Below the pieces are notes generated by a model. That model made no database searches. It was not told the origin of the DNA and worked only from the letters and a program-made list of their open reading frames with translations. Source: Typhlomys cinereus (lineage: Eukaryota; Chordata; Mammalia; Rodentia; Platacanthomyidae). From it: a stretch of 64,000 bases of DNA. The stretch lies in NCBI GenBank assembly GCA_023101885.1, contig JALPQD010000232.1, positions 2,074,618 to 2,138,617 on the forward strand, written 5' to 3'. Below, piece by piece: positions 11,345 to 22,735 of this stretch; positions within the stretch are counted from its first letter, which is position 1, and every line of letters begins with the position of its first letter. Position numbers and translations under genes: made by a program.

Positions 11345-12433
11345 GGACTCAAAACAGTCAGAAACATATACCAAAAGAAGAAGCCTCAAACTAAACACAA
11401 AATGCTCAAATCACACTGAAATTCCACAAAACAAAACAAAAACCAGGACAAAAATTCTCCTACAAAAAACAAATGAAATATTCCAAAGAGAATAACTTCT
11501 TCAATATTAGCCAAAAATATAACAATCAAGACAATGATATTCAAAGCTTGATCATAAATATGATCAAAGCAATGCAAGAGAAACTCTAAGAGGAGTTGAA
11601 TAAAAACATAAACAAATATGAACAGGATAATAATAGACACTTGGGTGAGATGAAAAAGATAATTGAAGAAGCAAAACATCTGCTCTGAAGTTTTAATTTC
11701 TCATGAAGAAATTAAACTTGATATTGAAAACAAGCTAAATACAATCTAAAACTCAACATAGAATCTTAACTATAAACTAATGAAGCAGAAAACAGAATAT
11801 CCGGACTAGAATACAAGATGATAAAACAAAATCATTCAATTAAAGAGACTGAAAAAGCTAAAAAAAAAGTACTCGAGAGAATATTCAAAAGCTTTGGAAT
11901 ATCCTGAAGAAGCCAAACGTGTTCATTCATGGAATTCTAGAGCAAGAAACCTAAAAATCTACACCAGAAGAGATTTTTTTTAAACACCATCCTAAATGAA
12001 AATTTCCCACATCTAAGAAAAGAGATCCCCATTCAGATATAAGAGGTATATCAAACACCAATCAAATATGACCAAAAAGAAAGTCACCACAGCAAATAAT
12101 AGTCAAAACATTGTAGATACAAGACAAAGTGAATGTCTTGAGAGCCTCAAGAGAGAAAAATCATGTCATATTTAAAGATAAACCCATTAGAATAACAGCT
12201 GATTTATTGAAATATGAGTCAGGAGAGCTTGGAGAGTTGTACTTCAAGTAATGAATGAGCACCCATTAAAACTATCAGTCATGATTGAAGGTGAAAGAAA
12301 ATTTTTTCACGATAGGAATAAACTAAGGATCTACAAGACTACTAAATCAGGTCTACAGAAAATAATAGAAAAAAAATTATGCAAATGTGAAAAAAATGAC
12401 AAACATACCCAAGAAAATAGAAGGGAAAAATAA
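11345..12433 (+). pseudogene. L1 ORF1 pseudogene (RNA-binding chaperone)
   Basis: ORF1p coats L1 RNA as a trimer and is needed for retrotransposition. The C-terminal part is visible in the frame 12251-12433, with KLSVMIEGERKFFHD and TTKSGLQKI. These align with the better preserved copy at 36862-37233 (KLSVVIEGKRKIFHD, TTKPGLQKI). The start codon aligned with the other copy is lost (ATT in place of ATG near 11340), and several in-frame stops lie upstream. It cannot make a full protein. Confidence 0.75.
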
Positions 12434-12504
12434 TGCTGACAACTATTAAGCAAAGAAACACACATATAAAAACCACAAAGCTCAAAAACTGACAGTCATC
12501 AACA

Positions 12505-15500
12505 AACATTTCTCAATTATAATCCCAAACATGAATGGACTTAACCCTTCAGTGAAAAGACACAGGTTACAAGTATGGATTTATTGTCTTCAGGAAACAC
12601 ATCTCAACATGAAAGATAAGCACATTCTCAGAGCAAAGCTGATCAAAAGTACTTCAAGCTAATGGACCAAGGAAACAGCAGGAGTAGCAATTCTAATATC
12701 CAACAAAATAGACTTCAAACCAAAACACATCATAAGAGACCCAGGATATTACATGTTAGTTAAAGAAACAGTTCATCAAGAAGACTTAACAATTCTGAGC
12801 ATATATGCACCCAATATAGGTTCATCCACATTCAATAAACAAGCAATTTGGATACAAATCAATCCAAAGACTATAATAGTAGGGGATTTCAACAGCCAAA
12901 TCTCACCAATGGATAGGTCAACAGGCCAAATACTGAACAAAAACACACTGGAGCTGGATCAAACCATAACCCAAACAGACATGATTGACCTCTACTCCAT
13001 CCTAACTCCAAGGAATGCACATTATTTTCAGCAGCCCATGAAAGTTTCTACAAAACAGACCACATATTGGGCCACAAAGCAATCCTCCACATATATAAGA
13101 AATTTGAAATTACATCATGTACTTTATCTGACCACCATGGAATACAACTAGCAAGCAAAAAGACAAAAAAACCACAAACTCTTGGAAATTAAATACCATC
13201 ATACTGAATAATGAATAAGTTTAGACAGGAGTCAAAATGGATATTCAAAAATTCCTAGAAATGAATGATATTGAAAACACAACATATCACAATCTCTGGG
13301 ACACAATGAAGGTTTTTCCTGAGAGGAAAGTGTATGTACTTAGTGCCTACATAAAAATAAAGGAAACTTCACAAGTAAATAACTTAACAATGTAGTTTAA
13401 AGCTTAGAGACAATAAAAATCCAATCCCAAATGTAGTATGTGAGCTGAGATTAGTAAAATCAGGGGAGAAATATCCAAAATTGAAATAAAGAAAATGATG
13501 CAAATAATCAACCAAACAAAAGGCTAGTTTTTTTGAAAATCAACAGGATTGATAAACCCTTAGCTTAGTAAACCAAAACCAAAGGAGAGAAAACCTAATT
13601 AATAAAATAAGAGGTGAAAATGGAGTTATTGCTATCAATCCCCAGGAAATTCAGAGATTCATAAGGTAATGTTTCAAAAAATTATTTCCATAAAATTCAG
13701 CAATCAGAAAGAAATGGGTGAATTTCTAACTACACAACCTACCAAAATTAAATTGGGATGAATTGAATTATTTATGTAGTCCTATATCAAGCAATGAAGT
13801 TAAAGAAGTAAATACAAATTTTCCCATAAATAAAGTCAAGGACGGGATGGATTTAGTGCAGAATTCTATCCAACATTTAAAGAACGACTACACCCCTATT
13901 CTTTAAATTGTTCCACAAAATAGCAAAGGAAGGAACACTTCCAAAATCTTTCTCTGAACCTAATATTGCACTGATCCCAAACCCAAAGGAAGTAGTACTT
14001 AAAAAGAAAGGCCAGTCACATTGATGGACACAGATGCAAAGATCCTTAACAAAATTTTAGCAAACTAGATTCAAAAAAGATCATTCACTATGATCAAGCA
14101 GGGTTTATTCCAGTCACACAAGGCTAGTTTAGCATTCACAAACCAATAAATGTAATTCATCATATAAACAAGTTCATGGGCCAAAACCATATGAATCTCT
14201 CAGTAAAAACAGAAAAAACTTTTGACAAAATCTAACATCCCTTTATGATAAAAATCCTGGAGACAATAGGGATGGAAGGAACTTATATTGACATAATAAA
14301 GGCCGTATATAACAAGCCGCAAGGTTAATTCTAAATGGTGAAAAACTTTAAGTATTCTCACTTTGATCATGAAATAAGCAAGATCAACCACTCTCACCAC
14401 TTCTATTCAATATATTACTTGATGTCTTAAGTAATGCCATAAAAGAAGAGAGAGATAAAAGGGATACAAAGGAAAAGAAGAAGTTTAAATATTCCTATTT
14501 GCATATGACATAATTCCCTACCTGAGAGATCCCAAATGCTCCACCAGGAAACTGCTAAAACTAATAAGTAAGTTACAAAATTAATGTTCAAGTATCAGTA
14601 GCTTTCTTTTACACCAAAGATGAAAAAAGTAAGAAATTTCCAAAGAGAAACAATTCAATTTACCATAGTCCCCAAAAGTACTATGTTGGAATAAGTCTAA
14701 CTAAGGATGTGAGAGACCTATACAATGAAAATGTTAAAACCCTAAAGAAAGAAATTTCAGAAGACACCAGAAGGTTGAAAAACTTTCCATGGTAGAATTA
14801 ACAATATAAAAATGATCATCCTACCAAAAGCAATATACAGATTCAATGAAATATCAATCAAAATTCCAAGGCAATTCTTTACTGAAATTAAAAAAACAAT
14901 CTCAAAATTCATCTGGATTGACAACAGGCCCAGAATAGTGAAGTTATCACCATACCAGACCTTAATCTATACTACAAATCCATAGTAAAAATCTCTGGGA
15001 CACAGCGTGGTACTGACTCCAAAACAGACAAATAGATCAATGGATACGAATTTAAGACCCATATGTAAGCTCATGCACCTAGGGTCAACTGATTTTTGAC
15101 AAAGGTGCCAGAAAAGCCAGTGAAAAAAGGACGTAATCTTCAACAAATGGTGCTGACAAAGCTGGATATCTACTTGGAGAAGACTGAAATTGGATCATTA
15201 CTTGTAACCCTGCAGGAAAATCAACTCCAAGTGGATCAAGGATCTTAATATTAGACACTATAAAAACTCAAAAAGAAAAAGTAGAGAATTCCCTCAAACT
15301 GATTGGTCTATGTCAACATTTTCTAAACAAGACCCTAATTGCCTAGAAAATAGAACCAACACTCAACAAGTGGGATTTCATGAAATTAAAAGGCTTCTGT
15401 TCAGCAAAAGATATTGTTAATCAAGCAGAAAGATATCCCACAGAATGAGAGAAAATCTTCACTAACCACACATCTAATTGAGGACTAATTTTCAGAGTGC

Positions 15501-16870
15501 TCAAAGAACTCAAAAAAATTAAACAACGAGGTGGTAGGTAAGTAGCCCAATTAGAAAATGGGCCTTGGAATTTAAAGGAAAAACCAGGATGAAATTAAAA
15601 TGTCTAACAAATACCTTAAAAAATGTTCTACTTCCCTAGCCATTATGGAACTGCAAATTAAAACCACCCTGAGATATCCTCTCACCCCAATTAGAATGGC
15701 TAAAATCCAAAACACAAATAACAAATGCTAGAGAGGAGGAGGGGAATAGAGAATCCTCATATATTGCTAGCAGGTAAGAAAGTGGACTTGTACTACCTTT
15801 CTGGAGATCAGTATGCTGATTCTAAAAGAGTTAAAAATTATCCACCTCACTGCTCTCTTACTCACCTAGACTCTATCTGTTCAGGATGGCAGCTGTAATG
15901 TAGATTACTAGCAACCTAGCAATGCTCACTCAGAATCAGACCATCCTAATCTTTCCCAATCATAAGTTTAGGGAACCTCGAGGAAGAGGGGGCAGTAAGA
16001 TTGTAAGAAGCTAAAGATGGGAAGGTTCACTGTTGGATAAGACATTCCATTTAAGGCAAGGATGCTGCATCCACCAACTCACTGTAATGAGACTTGTCCA
16101 ATAAGACCTTCACAATGACTGAAATACCAACATGTCCCTGAAGACTATAAGGAAATGAAGATAGAGAAGAATGCACAGGGACACCTTAGGGACTAGAGCT
16201 GGATGAGTGAAGGGAAATGCCCCTATCAGTGGGGTGGATAGAGGAGGGGCAACTTGGTATGCCACAAAAGCCTGAACCACCCCCCCAAGAGTAGACAAGC
16301 CAGAGGGAACCCTGGGGTCCATAGAAACTGCCAGGCAGGAGGGCAGAAAGGAGTAAAATGGATTGGTGAGGGGAAGGGAGAGAGATGAAGAAGGGGGGAT
16401 GGAGGGAAGCAGGGATTAGTACTCAGTGTGCTTGTAAAACTAATAAATAAATAAATTTAAAAATTGAAATGCCATATGACCCAGCTATACCACTCTTAGG
16501 AACATTGGCTGAAAACCCTTCATCATACATAAAAAACATGTGTACATCTGTGTTCATAGCAGTTCTATCCACAATAGGAAAGTCAGCCTAAATGCCCAAT
16601 AGTAGACAAATGGATAATGAAAATGTGGTACATGTACACAATGGAATACCATACAGCCATCAAGAAAAATGAATTAATGCAATTTCTGGTAAATAGGTGG
16701 CATTGGAAGAAGTTACACTGAGTGACGTATCTCAGAGGCATAGATGTCAAATGTGCTCCCTTATAAGCGGAACCTAGTAATAAGCCCTCATAACAATATC
16801 CTCAAGGGGAAATCTACATTATCCATTAAAACTACAAAGGAGCATAACTGGGGAGTAAGGAAAATAAGAT
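12505..16870 (+). pseudogene. L1 ORF2 pseudogene (endonuclease-reverse transcriptase), interrupted
   Basis: ORF2p nicks target DNA with an APE-like endonuclease and copies L1 RNA with its reverse transcriptase. The endonuclease part is partly open at 12753-13151 and shows YAPN and the metal/catalytic GDFN motif. The reverse transcriptase region is recognisable near 14150-14700. Its catalytic FADD box reads F-A-Y-D at 14499-14510, so the first catalytic aspartate has become tyrosine. The C-terminal part runs to about 16700, with a stretch matching the reverse-strand L1 at 25740-25800. Many stops and frameshifts are present, and a 617-bp L1 fragment interrupts the C-terminal region. It is non-functional. 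Confidence 0.85.
15831..16465 (+). mobile_element. Nested 5'-truncated L1 inside older L1 ORF2
   Basis: ORF2 sequence is interrupted after TTAAAAATT (15831-15839) and resumes after a second TTAAAAATT (16457-16465), where the frame continues as GAAATGCCATATGACCC. The 617 bp between are an L1 3' UTR of the same general type as at 17217-17820, ending in AATAAATAAATAAATTT. The 9-bp TSD and clean resumption of host sequence show a secondary insertion after the outer L1 had landed. Confidence 0.9.
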
Positions 16871-17824
16871 TCCCAAGAGAGTGGAGACAGAGGAACACAG
16901 TCGAATGAATAAATGAATAAGGCTTCTGTTAAGAAAAGCCTGTAAGTATTGAGACATCTGATCCTGTTCACTGTTAGTTTCCTCCTCGTGCACTTGTTGT
17001 TTAGACTGGCTTACAATGCTGTGCATGTGTTTCCTGCCAGGGAAGGTGGGAGGAGAATTTTAAGATTAGAAATAGTAGTTAGTAGAAGGTGGTTGGTTAC
17101 CCAGAGGCCATTCCCACTGTCTGTGTTTCCTATTCCTGCTCTTCCTTCTCTTTTAATCCTTTTCTTATATAAAGTTTTTTCAAAAGGTTTTTATCTTTAG
17201 ATAGGAGAGGAACTCAACTTCCAGACAAGATGCAGCTGAGGGCAGGGGAAGACCAGTGAAACAGACAACAGCAACAGCCAGAATGTTCAGTACCAGGGAC
17301 CCTGCAATGTTCCCCTGGAATCAGAACAGCTAAAGCTTCTCCTATCTGAAGGCTCAAAGAACTTGGAAAGATTGCAGGAGCCTGAACATGGGAAGTCCAC
17401 CACTGGACAAGATTCCACTCAATGTAAGGCTGTTGCATCCAGTAATCTCACTGCACTGAGACTGATCCTTACCAGATCTGCACAATGGCTTGCAAATCAA
17501 CATGTCCCATAGACTAGTGAGGATTTCAGGAGAAATAATTTCATGCAGTAGCAATCTTAGGGCTTGGCAAGGCTAGACAGGTGAAGGATAGTACTGCTCT
17601 CAGTGGGTCTGCCCAAGCAAGGGCTGCTTAGTTTGCCTCAAAGGCCAGAGCAGATGATCCCAGGGAATCAGAAGCAGACAGACAAGACGGTGGGAGGGAA
17701 AGATATGGAGTGATGAAGAGAGAGGAAGGAGGGAAGATAGGGAAGAAGGTAGAGAAGGAAGGAGGGGGCAGAGATTATTACTTATTATGCTTGTAAAACT
17801 AGAAAAAATAATTAAAAAGAAAAA
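16870..17824 (+). mobile_element. 3' UTR and tail of the full-length L1
   Basis: After ORF2, 16870-17216 is poorly conserved. From 17217 the sequence follows the L1 3' UTR seen in other copies: AGAACTTGGAAAGATTGCAG, a TGGACAAGATTCCACTCA-type segment, and a G-rich block at 17690-17770. It ends in AATTAAAAAGAAAAAAA just before the TSD. Confidence 0.75.
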
Positions 17825-18143
17825 AAATGTGTGGCCTTCCAGAATATGATTGAATGTTACCGGGATGGAATAATCTGTTTTAATCTAATTGAAATTCAGT
17901 AAAAATTTTAAAATAACGTAATATGATTCTACTTTTTGTTTGAAGCATTCAAGATTACACATCATTTCAGCTTTATTGAAAATTATTTTGATGTAAAGTA
18001 TTAGTCCAGAATATTTTCTAGCACAGAATGGCATTTGGTGACATTACTTTTTGACTTGCTAAGCTAACGTAATAGGACCAAGTTTACATTTGACCAACTT
18101 TTGGAGCTTATACTTGACATTTACAGAAATCAACCTAGATTTT

Positions 18144-18901
18144 TGTACCAGTTAATCTTCTCTGTTGCTGTGTGACACCACTGAGAATCAACCAACTTAA
18201 AGGCAGAAAGGGAGATTATTCAGTTTATAGTTCCAGAGGGCAAATACAGTCCTTCCAGATGGAAAAGGCATGGCCAGCTGGCAGAATCTAGAGGTGGCTT
18301 AGGTCACTACAGACATGATGCAGTCCAAGAGCTGCTGCTACAAGCTCAGGAGCAGATTCACTAACTCAAGCAGAGTGGAGCTAGCCATCTCAGGGCCTAA
18401 CTCCTGAAACTTTCTCCAGCAATGCTCTATCTCCTAAAGTTGCTATAACTTTTCCAAATAACTACATATCCAAACACATGAGTCAGTGGGGGACAACTCA
18501 CATTTCTTTCTCTTTTTTTGAGTTCTGAACATTTTTAAAAATAAATTTATTAAATTAACATTTTTATATACATGCTCCTTGCCTCCCTTCCCCCTCCTTC
18601 CTTCCTCCCTTCTTTCCCACTTCTATCCCATCCCACCTTACTTCCCATCCCTGTGTGGGCCCGGTCTACTCATTCCTAGTCCCCTCTCCTTTGATTTAGG
18701 CTCTTACTCTTTTACTTCCCCTTCTTCCCCAAAGTTTCCTGAGCCTCTGGTAAGGGAAAGATTTGTCTGGCCTGGTCCCAGGTAATCATTGTAAGGTTGC
18801 TGGTGTTCTGTATTCAGGTTGTTTGTTGTCCATTTTGCTATCTTTGCACTGTACAAGGCTGAATCCCATTTGGGTGACAACTCACATTTCAAACCATGAC
18901 A
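18144..18901 (-). mobile_element. ERVL-MaLR LTR, ORR1-like, reverse, split by L1
   Basis: The ends read TGTACCAGTTAATC on the left and CATTTCAAACCATGACA on the right, which is the inverted TGTCATGGTTTGAAATG start of ORR1-like LTRs. Inside are the inverted polyadenylation region (AAAGGGAGATTATTCAGTTTATAG-like, near 18207) and the CATGAGTCAGTGGGGGACAA segment. A 369-bp reverse L1 fragment splits it at 18507-18875. Confidence 0.7.
18492..18890 (-). mobile_element. Reverse 5'-truncated L1 inserted in LTR, perfect 15-bp TSD
   Basis: GACAACTCACATTTC occurs at 18492-18506 and 18876-18890. Between them is a reverse L1 3' UTR: a T-rich start (inverted A tail), a CCTCCTTCC-rich block, and then the inverted 3' UTR body with TTCCTGAGCCTCTGG and GGTCCCAGGTAATCATTG, like the copy at 46250-46868. 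The TSD duplicates part of the LTR, so the L1 is younger than the LTR. Confidence 0.9.
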
Positions 18902-19729
18902 CTTCTGAGTACAACTCTGTCTTTTTCTTAGGCTCCTGGATTTGTTGAGCTAATGTATAAATAAACATATTCCCTAACTTATGATTTTGGATTATGAAGA
19001 GTGTTACCCTTGCACAAAACATGGTTAGACTCTGCTGTTCCTCCCTGCAATATAAGACTTAATCAGAAAATTATTTTGATAATCAAAAACAATTAAGTTA
19101 TTAATTTAATCTATCAAACTGATTTAAGCTTACTATGTTGATGTGTGGTGGAGTTTTGTAGACAGATCTTCTTGATAAGACAGTATAAGAGATTCCTTTG
19201 GTTTTCAGAGAACTCTTTTTTAAAGCAATGAACTTCGTTCGATACATTTGAGTGATATGTTCACGGTAATACCTATTGATGATGCTTGCATATAAAGAGT
19301 TCTAACACTCAGTTGCAATTTTCTCAGTAATTTAAAAGAGCTTTGTGACTTTTGCTATTGAAATGAGGAATGAAATATATCAGAGCTGTCACAAATCTTT
19401 CATAACCTGGGACTCTGCCCCCCTCAAATCAGAGATCTTTTATTAAATTCCACTCTGGAGGAAATGTGAACAGTCACTGAAATGGTTTCACTGCCAGGAT
19501 TGAAAGCCGATACACTGAAAATGTTCCCAGTGTATGTTAAATGAACACCAAACTCCCTGGCAATAAGAAGACTAATATGATACTATGACACAGTTAAATT
19601 TAGAAACAGGATTAAAGGGGATGACTGGGTTTTCATTTCAAGGACATTCACAGACACATTCTCTACATCCTGTGCACGTCTTTTCTGTGAGATTCTATTC
19701 ACATATGATGCAGTCTTTCTTATTTTTAA
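18902..19729. other. Unassigned AT-rich sequence
   Basis: No recognised gene or repeat family. Confidence 0.45.
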
Positions 19730-20045
19730 TTTGTATATAGTTGTGAGTGAGTGTGAATGGTGTATGTGAAAATATGTGCGCAGAGACATAGAAGAGGCAG
19801 AAGGAGGACATCTGTGACTTTCTGCCTCATTCCATCAAATAGGATCTGTTACTGAAACTGGAGTGAGGCTGATCACCAAGTGCCAAAAATTCTCTTGTCT
19901 TCACAAGTGACACAGCACTGGAGTTACAGGTGTGCATACAGTAAAGCATGTCAGAGTACACATGGATTCTGGGAATTTGAATTCATGTCCTCATCCTTGT
20001 GCAGCAGACTCGTTTACTCAGTAAGCCATCTCCTAGTCCACTATG
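19730..20045 (-). mobile_element. B4-like SINE, reverse
   Basis: GT-rich sequence on the left (inverted CA tail) is followed by the B4 order on the reverse strand. The middle is diverged and contains CTGGAGTTACAGGTGTGCATAC; the right end, GTAAGCCATCTCCTAGTCCA, is the inverted tRNA-like head. B4 elements combine an ID-like head with a B1-like part and are typical of myomorph rodents. Confidence 0.65.
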
Positions 20046-20640
20046 ATCAGTTTGCCTTATTAAGAAGTTGATGACTTTTGAAAATACTAATATGTATTCA
20101 GCATCTGCTATGTTCTTGAAATTGTGTTGTATGCTTTCCATTGTTTTGGCAACCATAGCAATATTATGACTAACAATATTGGCTACTATTTGAGGACTTA
20201 GTAGGGAAAACACAATGTGAACAGAATATCAATTCCTGGTTATGCTTTTGAGTTTTGCACGTAAACACAGTGGTATTTACACAAATCATTATCTTGTCAC
20301 AAGTAGCTGCTGCTTTTATTAAAAAGCCCAGTGAGATTCAAAATGGTTTTATCTACCTATCCTGCTTTTTATTTTTTTCTTTGTGTGCCTTCAAATCCCA
20401 TGACCCTAAAATAATCAGCATCAAAGTTGTGGAATTAGACTCTATCCTAATGACTTCAGTTGTGAAATACTGACAGTAATAGTGCCAATGCTAACTCATT
20501 ATTGTGGAAATAAAATTTGTAAGTACAAATATAAGTTTTCATACTGGTATTTCCTGTTTTCAGACATATGTCGCACGATAAATATCACATGATCCACAAA
20601 AATATTAACTGCTAGTGAATTCATCTAATGATAGCAAGCA
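20046..20640. other. Unassigned sequence
   Basis: No recognised element. Confidence 0.4.
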
Positions 20641-20730
20641 GTAAGACCAAGTGTGGTGTTACCTATAATCTTGATTATTAGAGAGGCAGAATCAGGAGGA
20701 GCTTAAATTCAAGGAACAATCACATCTAAA
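20641..20730 (+). mobile_element. B1-like SINE remnant
   Basis: AGTGTGGTGTTACCTATAAT followed by AGAGAGGCAGAATCAGGAGG matches the 7SL-derived B1/Alu left part (variants of GGTGGTGCACGCCTTTAATC and GAGGCAGAGGCAGG). It is short and old. Confidence 0.55.
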
Positions 20731-20879
20731 AACTTAAGTGGAAAGGAGAATAATGGGAGGAATTCTTAAAGGGAAATAATTAAGGAGACAGGATACAGTG
20801 GAGGTGGGGGAATAAAAATTAGCAATGAGGATATAAGATGCAGCCAAGTAGGACACTTCTACATACCAATCTATCAAAA

Positions 20880-22050
20880 ATATAATTTTAAAACAGTCTT
20901 AACCAATATGGTCTACAGAGGGGAATTCAGATAGGGGAAAAAAGAGAAAACAAAAACTGCCCCAAGATGCTTCTACTAGAAACTACATGTGATTAAATTG
21001 TTTCCCAATACCAGGCATGTGGTACCTTCTAATGAATGCAGAGAGCCCACACAGACCCCAAAATAATATAAGCATGTGTCATCGCTCTTGTTTGCCTTCT
21101 CTAACCTGATAGCAAGACCCTACTGCTGAAGACACAACTCACAGGGGTCACAGCACATGGAGTAAATAAGCTGAACTGGATATGGAAGTTTTTTTCTTGC
21201 CAGCCAGCTTTGTAGTGCCAGAAGATATGATGCAGGCCGCCAGGGGAGAAAAGCAATCAACAGTCTCACCCATCTATGAATGCTGCAAGCTACAATAACA
21301 AATACTCTGGAAAGACAAGACTGTTCATGCAATAGTGAAATATATGATTCATAAGAAGCCAACTGCCTTCTGATTGGATTTAAGGCCTGTTTTTCATCAA
21401 AGAACACATGCCTGGTACAGTGAATCAAACCAAGTACCTGTAGAAGTAAAACAACAGGCTCTGGGTGGAAACGAACTACTTAGTGGAAGCTATAGATACT
21501 TATTTAAACACTTATCATTATACCCATAAGAAGGGCTCTCAGCTCTTGACAAAGAAGCATCTTTTTGTCCTGGAAGATGTTTCATGCAGAGAGCCACAAC
21601 TGATCAAAGTACAGAAAATAAATGACCCTGCTCAATTTTAAACAAGATGTGAAAATCACACCCCTCTCCAATCCTAAGGCTCAGTGAACTTGGTGGAACA
21701 ACAAATAGTAAAAATGTTAGAGCCTGCGTATGAGGAAGGGTACTGCCGGGCAGTATTCTGTTCTTAGCAGGACTGCTGCACCCAAGAACATAAGGCAGCG
21801 ATGGCCACTTCCACCAGACCTGCATCCATAACACGCTAAAGACATTTTACCATGGATAAGGAGGTCTCATGATGCACTACATGAACCCCTCCAAAGTCAT
21901 CCCTGCCCCAGCAAGTATTCAGACACTTGCTTCTCCAGGCATACAGATGAAACCAGGTGGGCCACACATGCAAAACAAACAAACAAAAAATTAATTAATT
22001 AAGAGGAGATGGTTGGAAAGTAGAAAAAAATGAAGTGAGACAGGAATAGT
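20880..22050 (+). mobile_element. L1 3' UTR, older subfamily
   Basis: The segment resembles the extended 3' UTR of the copies at 37990-38820: ATGAATGCTGCAAGCTACAA near 21274 against ATGAGTGCTGTAAGCTACAA near 38163, then CACATGCCTGGTACAGTGAA against CTCATGCCTGACACTGTAAA, then CCTAAGGCTCAGTGAACTTG. The end near 21975-22000 is AAACAAACAAAC-rich. Both edges are approximate. Confidence 0.6.
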
Positions 22051-22492
22051 AAGGGGTAAAAACATATAAATTCATGTATTTATATCTAAAAGTGGCAAAA
22101 TAATAAAAATAATTTAAAAATAGGTTGCTGTCCACAATATAGGTCTCTTTTATTTACCACCTAATTTTATTTTATTTTTCCAGAATATTTAAGAAGTACT
22201 TTCCTTCTGACTATAAAGTGATTTAAAATAGTAACGCTTGAAATACTTATGAATATATTTAATCTTTTATTCCTGGATTCTATGACCTTTTTCATAAACC
22301 AGAATGACTCAGGCAAATCATATTAAAAGCAACATAAAAGCTTCTCTTCAATCTTTGATACACGACTGTCCAAATGTTCATTATTTAGGGAGATAAGAAT
22401 TAATACCATGCACCCTGTAACTATGTTGTTTGCTGATACCTCCATACAAACACTATTCTAAATTTCAGAAGCTGTTATCTTTAACCCATTCC

Positions 22493-22735
22493 TAAAGTCC
22501 TCCCTCCCTCCCTCACTCACTCACTCCTTCCCTCCCTCTTTCCTTCTTTCCTTCCTTCCTTCCTTCCTTCCTTCCTTCCTTCCTTCCTTCCTTCCTTCCT
22601 TCCTTCCTTCCTTCCTTCCTTCCTTCTCTTTCTCTCTCCCTCCCTTCCTTTCTTTTAATTTCCTTTTTCCTTCTCTTCCCTTCTCTTTTTCCCTTCTCTT
22701 TTCTCTTCTCTTCTTCTCTTTTCTTTTTTAAAGGG
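22493..22735. repeat. Long (TTCC)n pyrimidine tract
   Basis: About 20 uninterrupted CTTC units around 22545-22625 lie inside a nearly pure C/T strand of over 200 bp. The flanks degrade into CCCT, CTCA and TTCTC variants. It is a homopurine/homopyrimidine microsatellite, likely length-polymorphic. Confidence 0.95.

Larger units (their letters stand above)
10459..17837 (+). mobile_element. Full-length but degenerate LINE-1, with nested L1
   Basis: This is a complete L1 layout: 5' UTR (about 10472-11340), ORF1 (11345-12433), ORF2 (about 12505-16870) and 3' UTR (about 16870-17824) ending in an A-rich tail. It is bounded by AAATGTGTGACCT (10459-10471) and AAATGTGTGGCCT (17825-17837), a 13-bp TSD with one mismatch, so both ends of the original insertion are preserved. 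L1 encodes an RNA-binding chaperone (ORF1p) and an endonuclease/reverse transcriptase (ORF2p). Both frames are broken by many stops and frameshifts here. A second, younger L1 3' end sits inside ORF2 at 15840-16456. Without it the element is about 6.7 kb, the usual L1 size. Confidence 0.9.
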
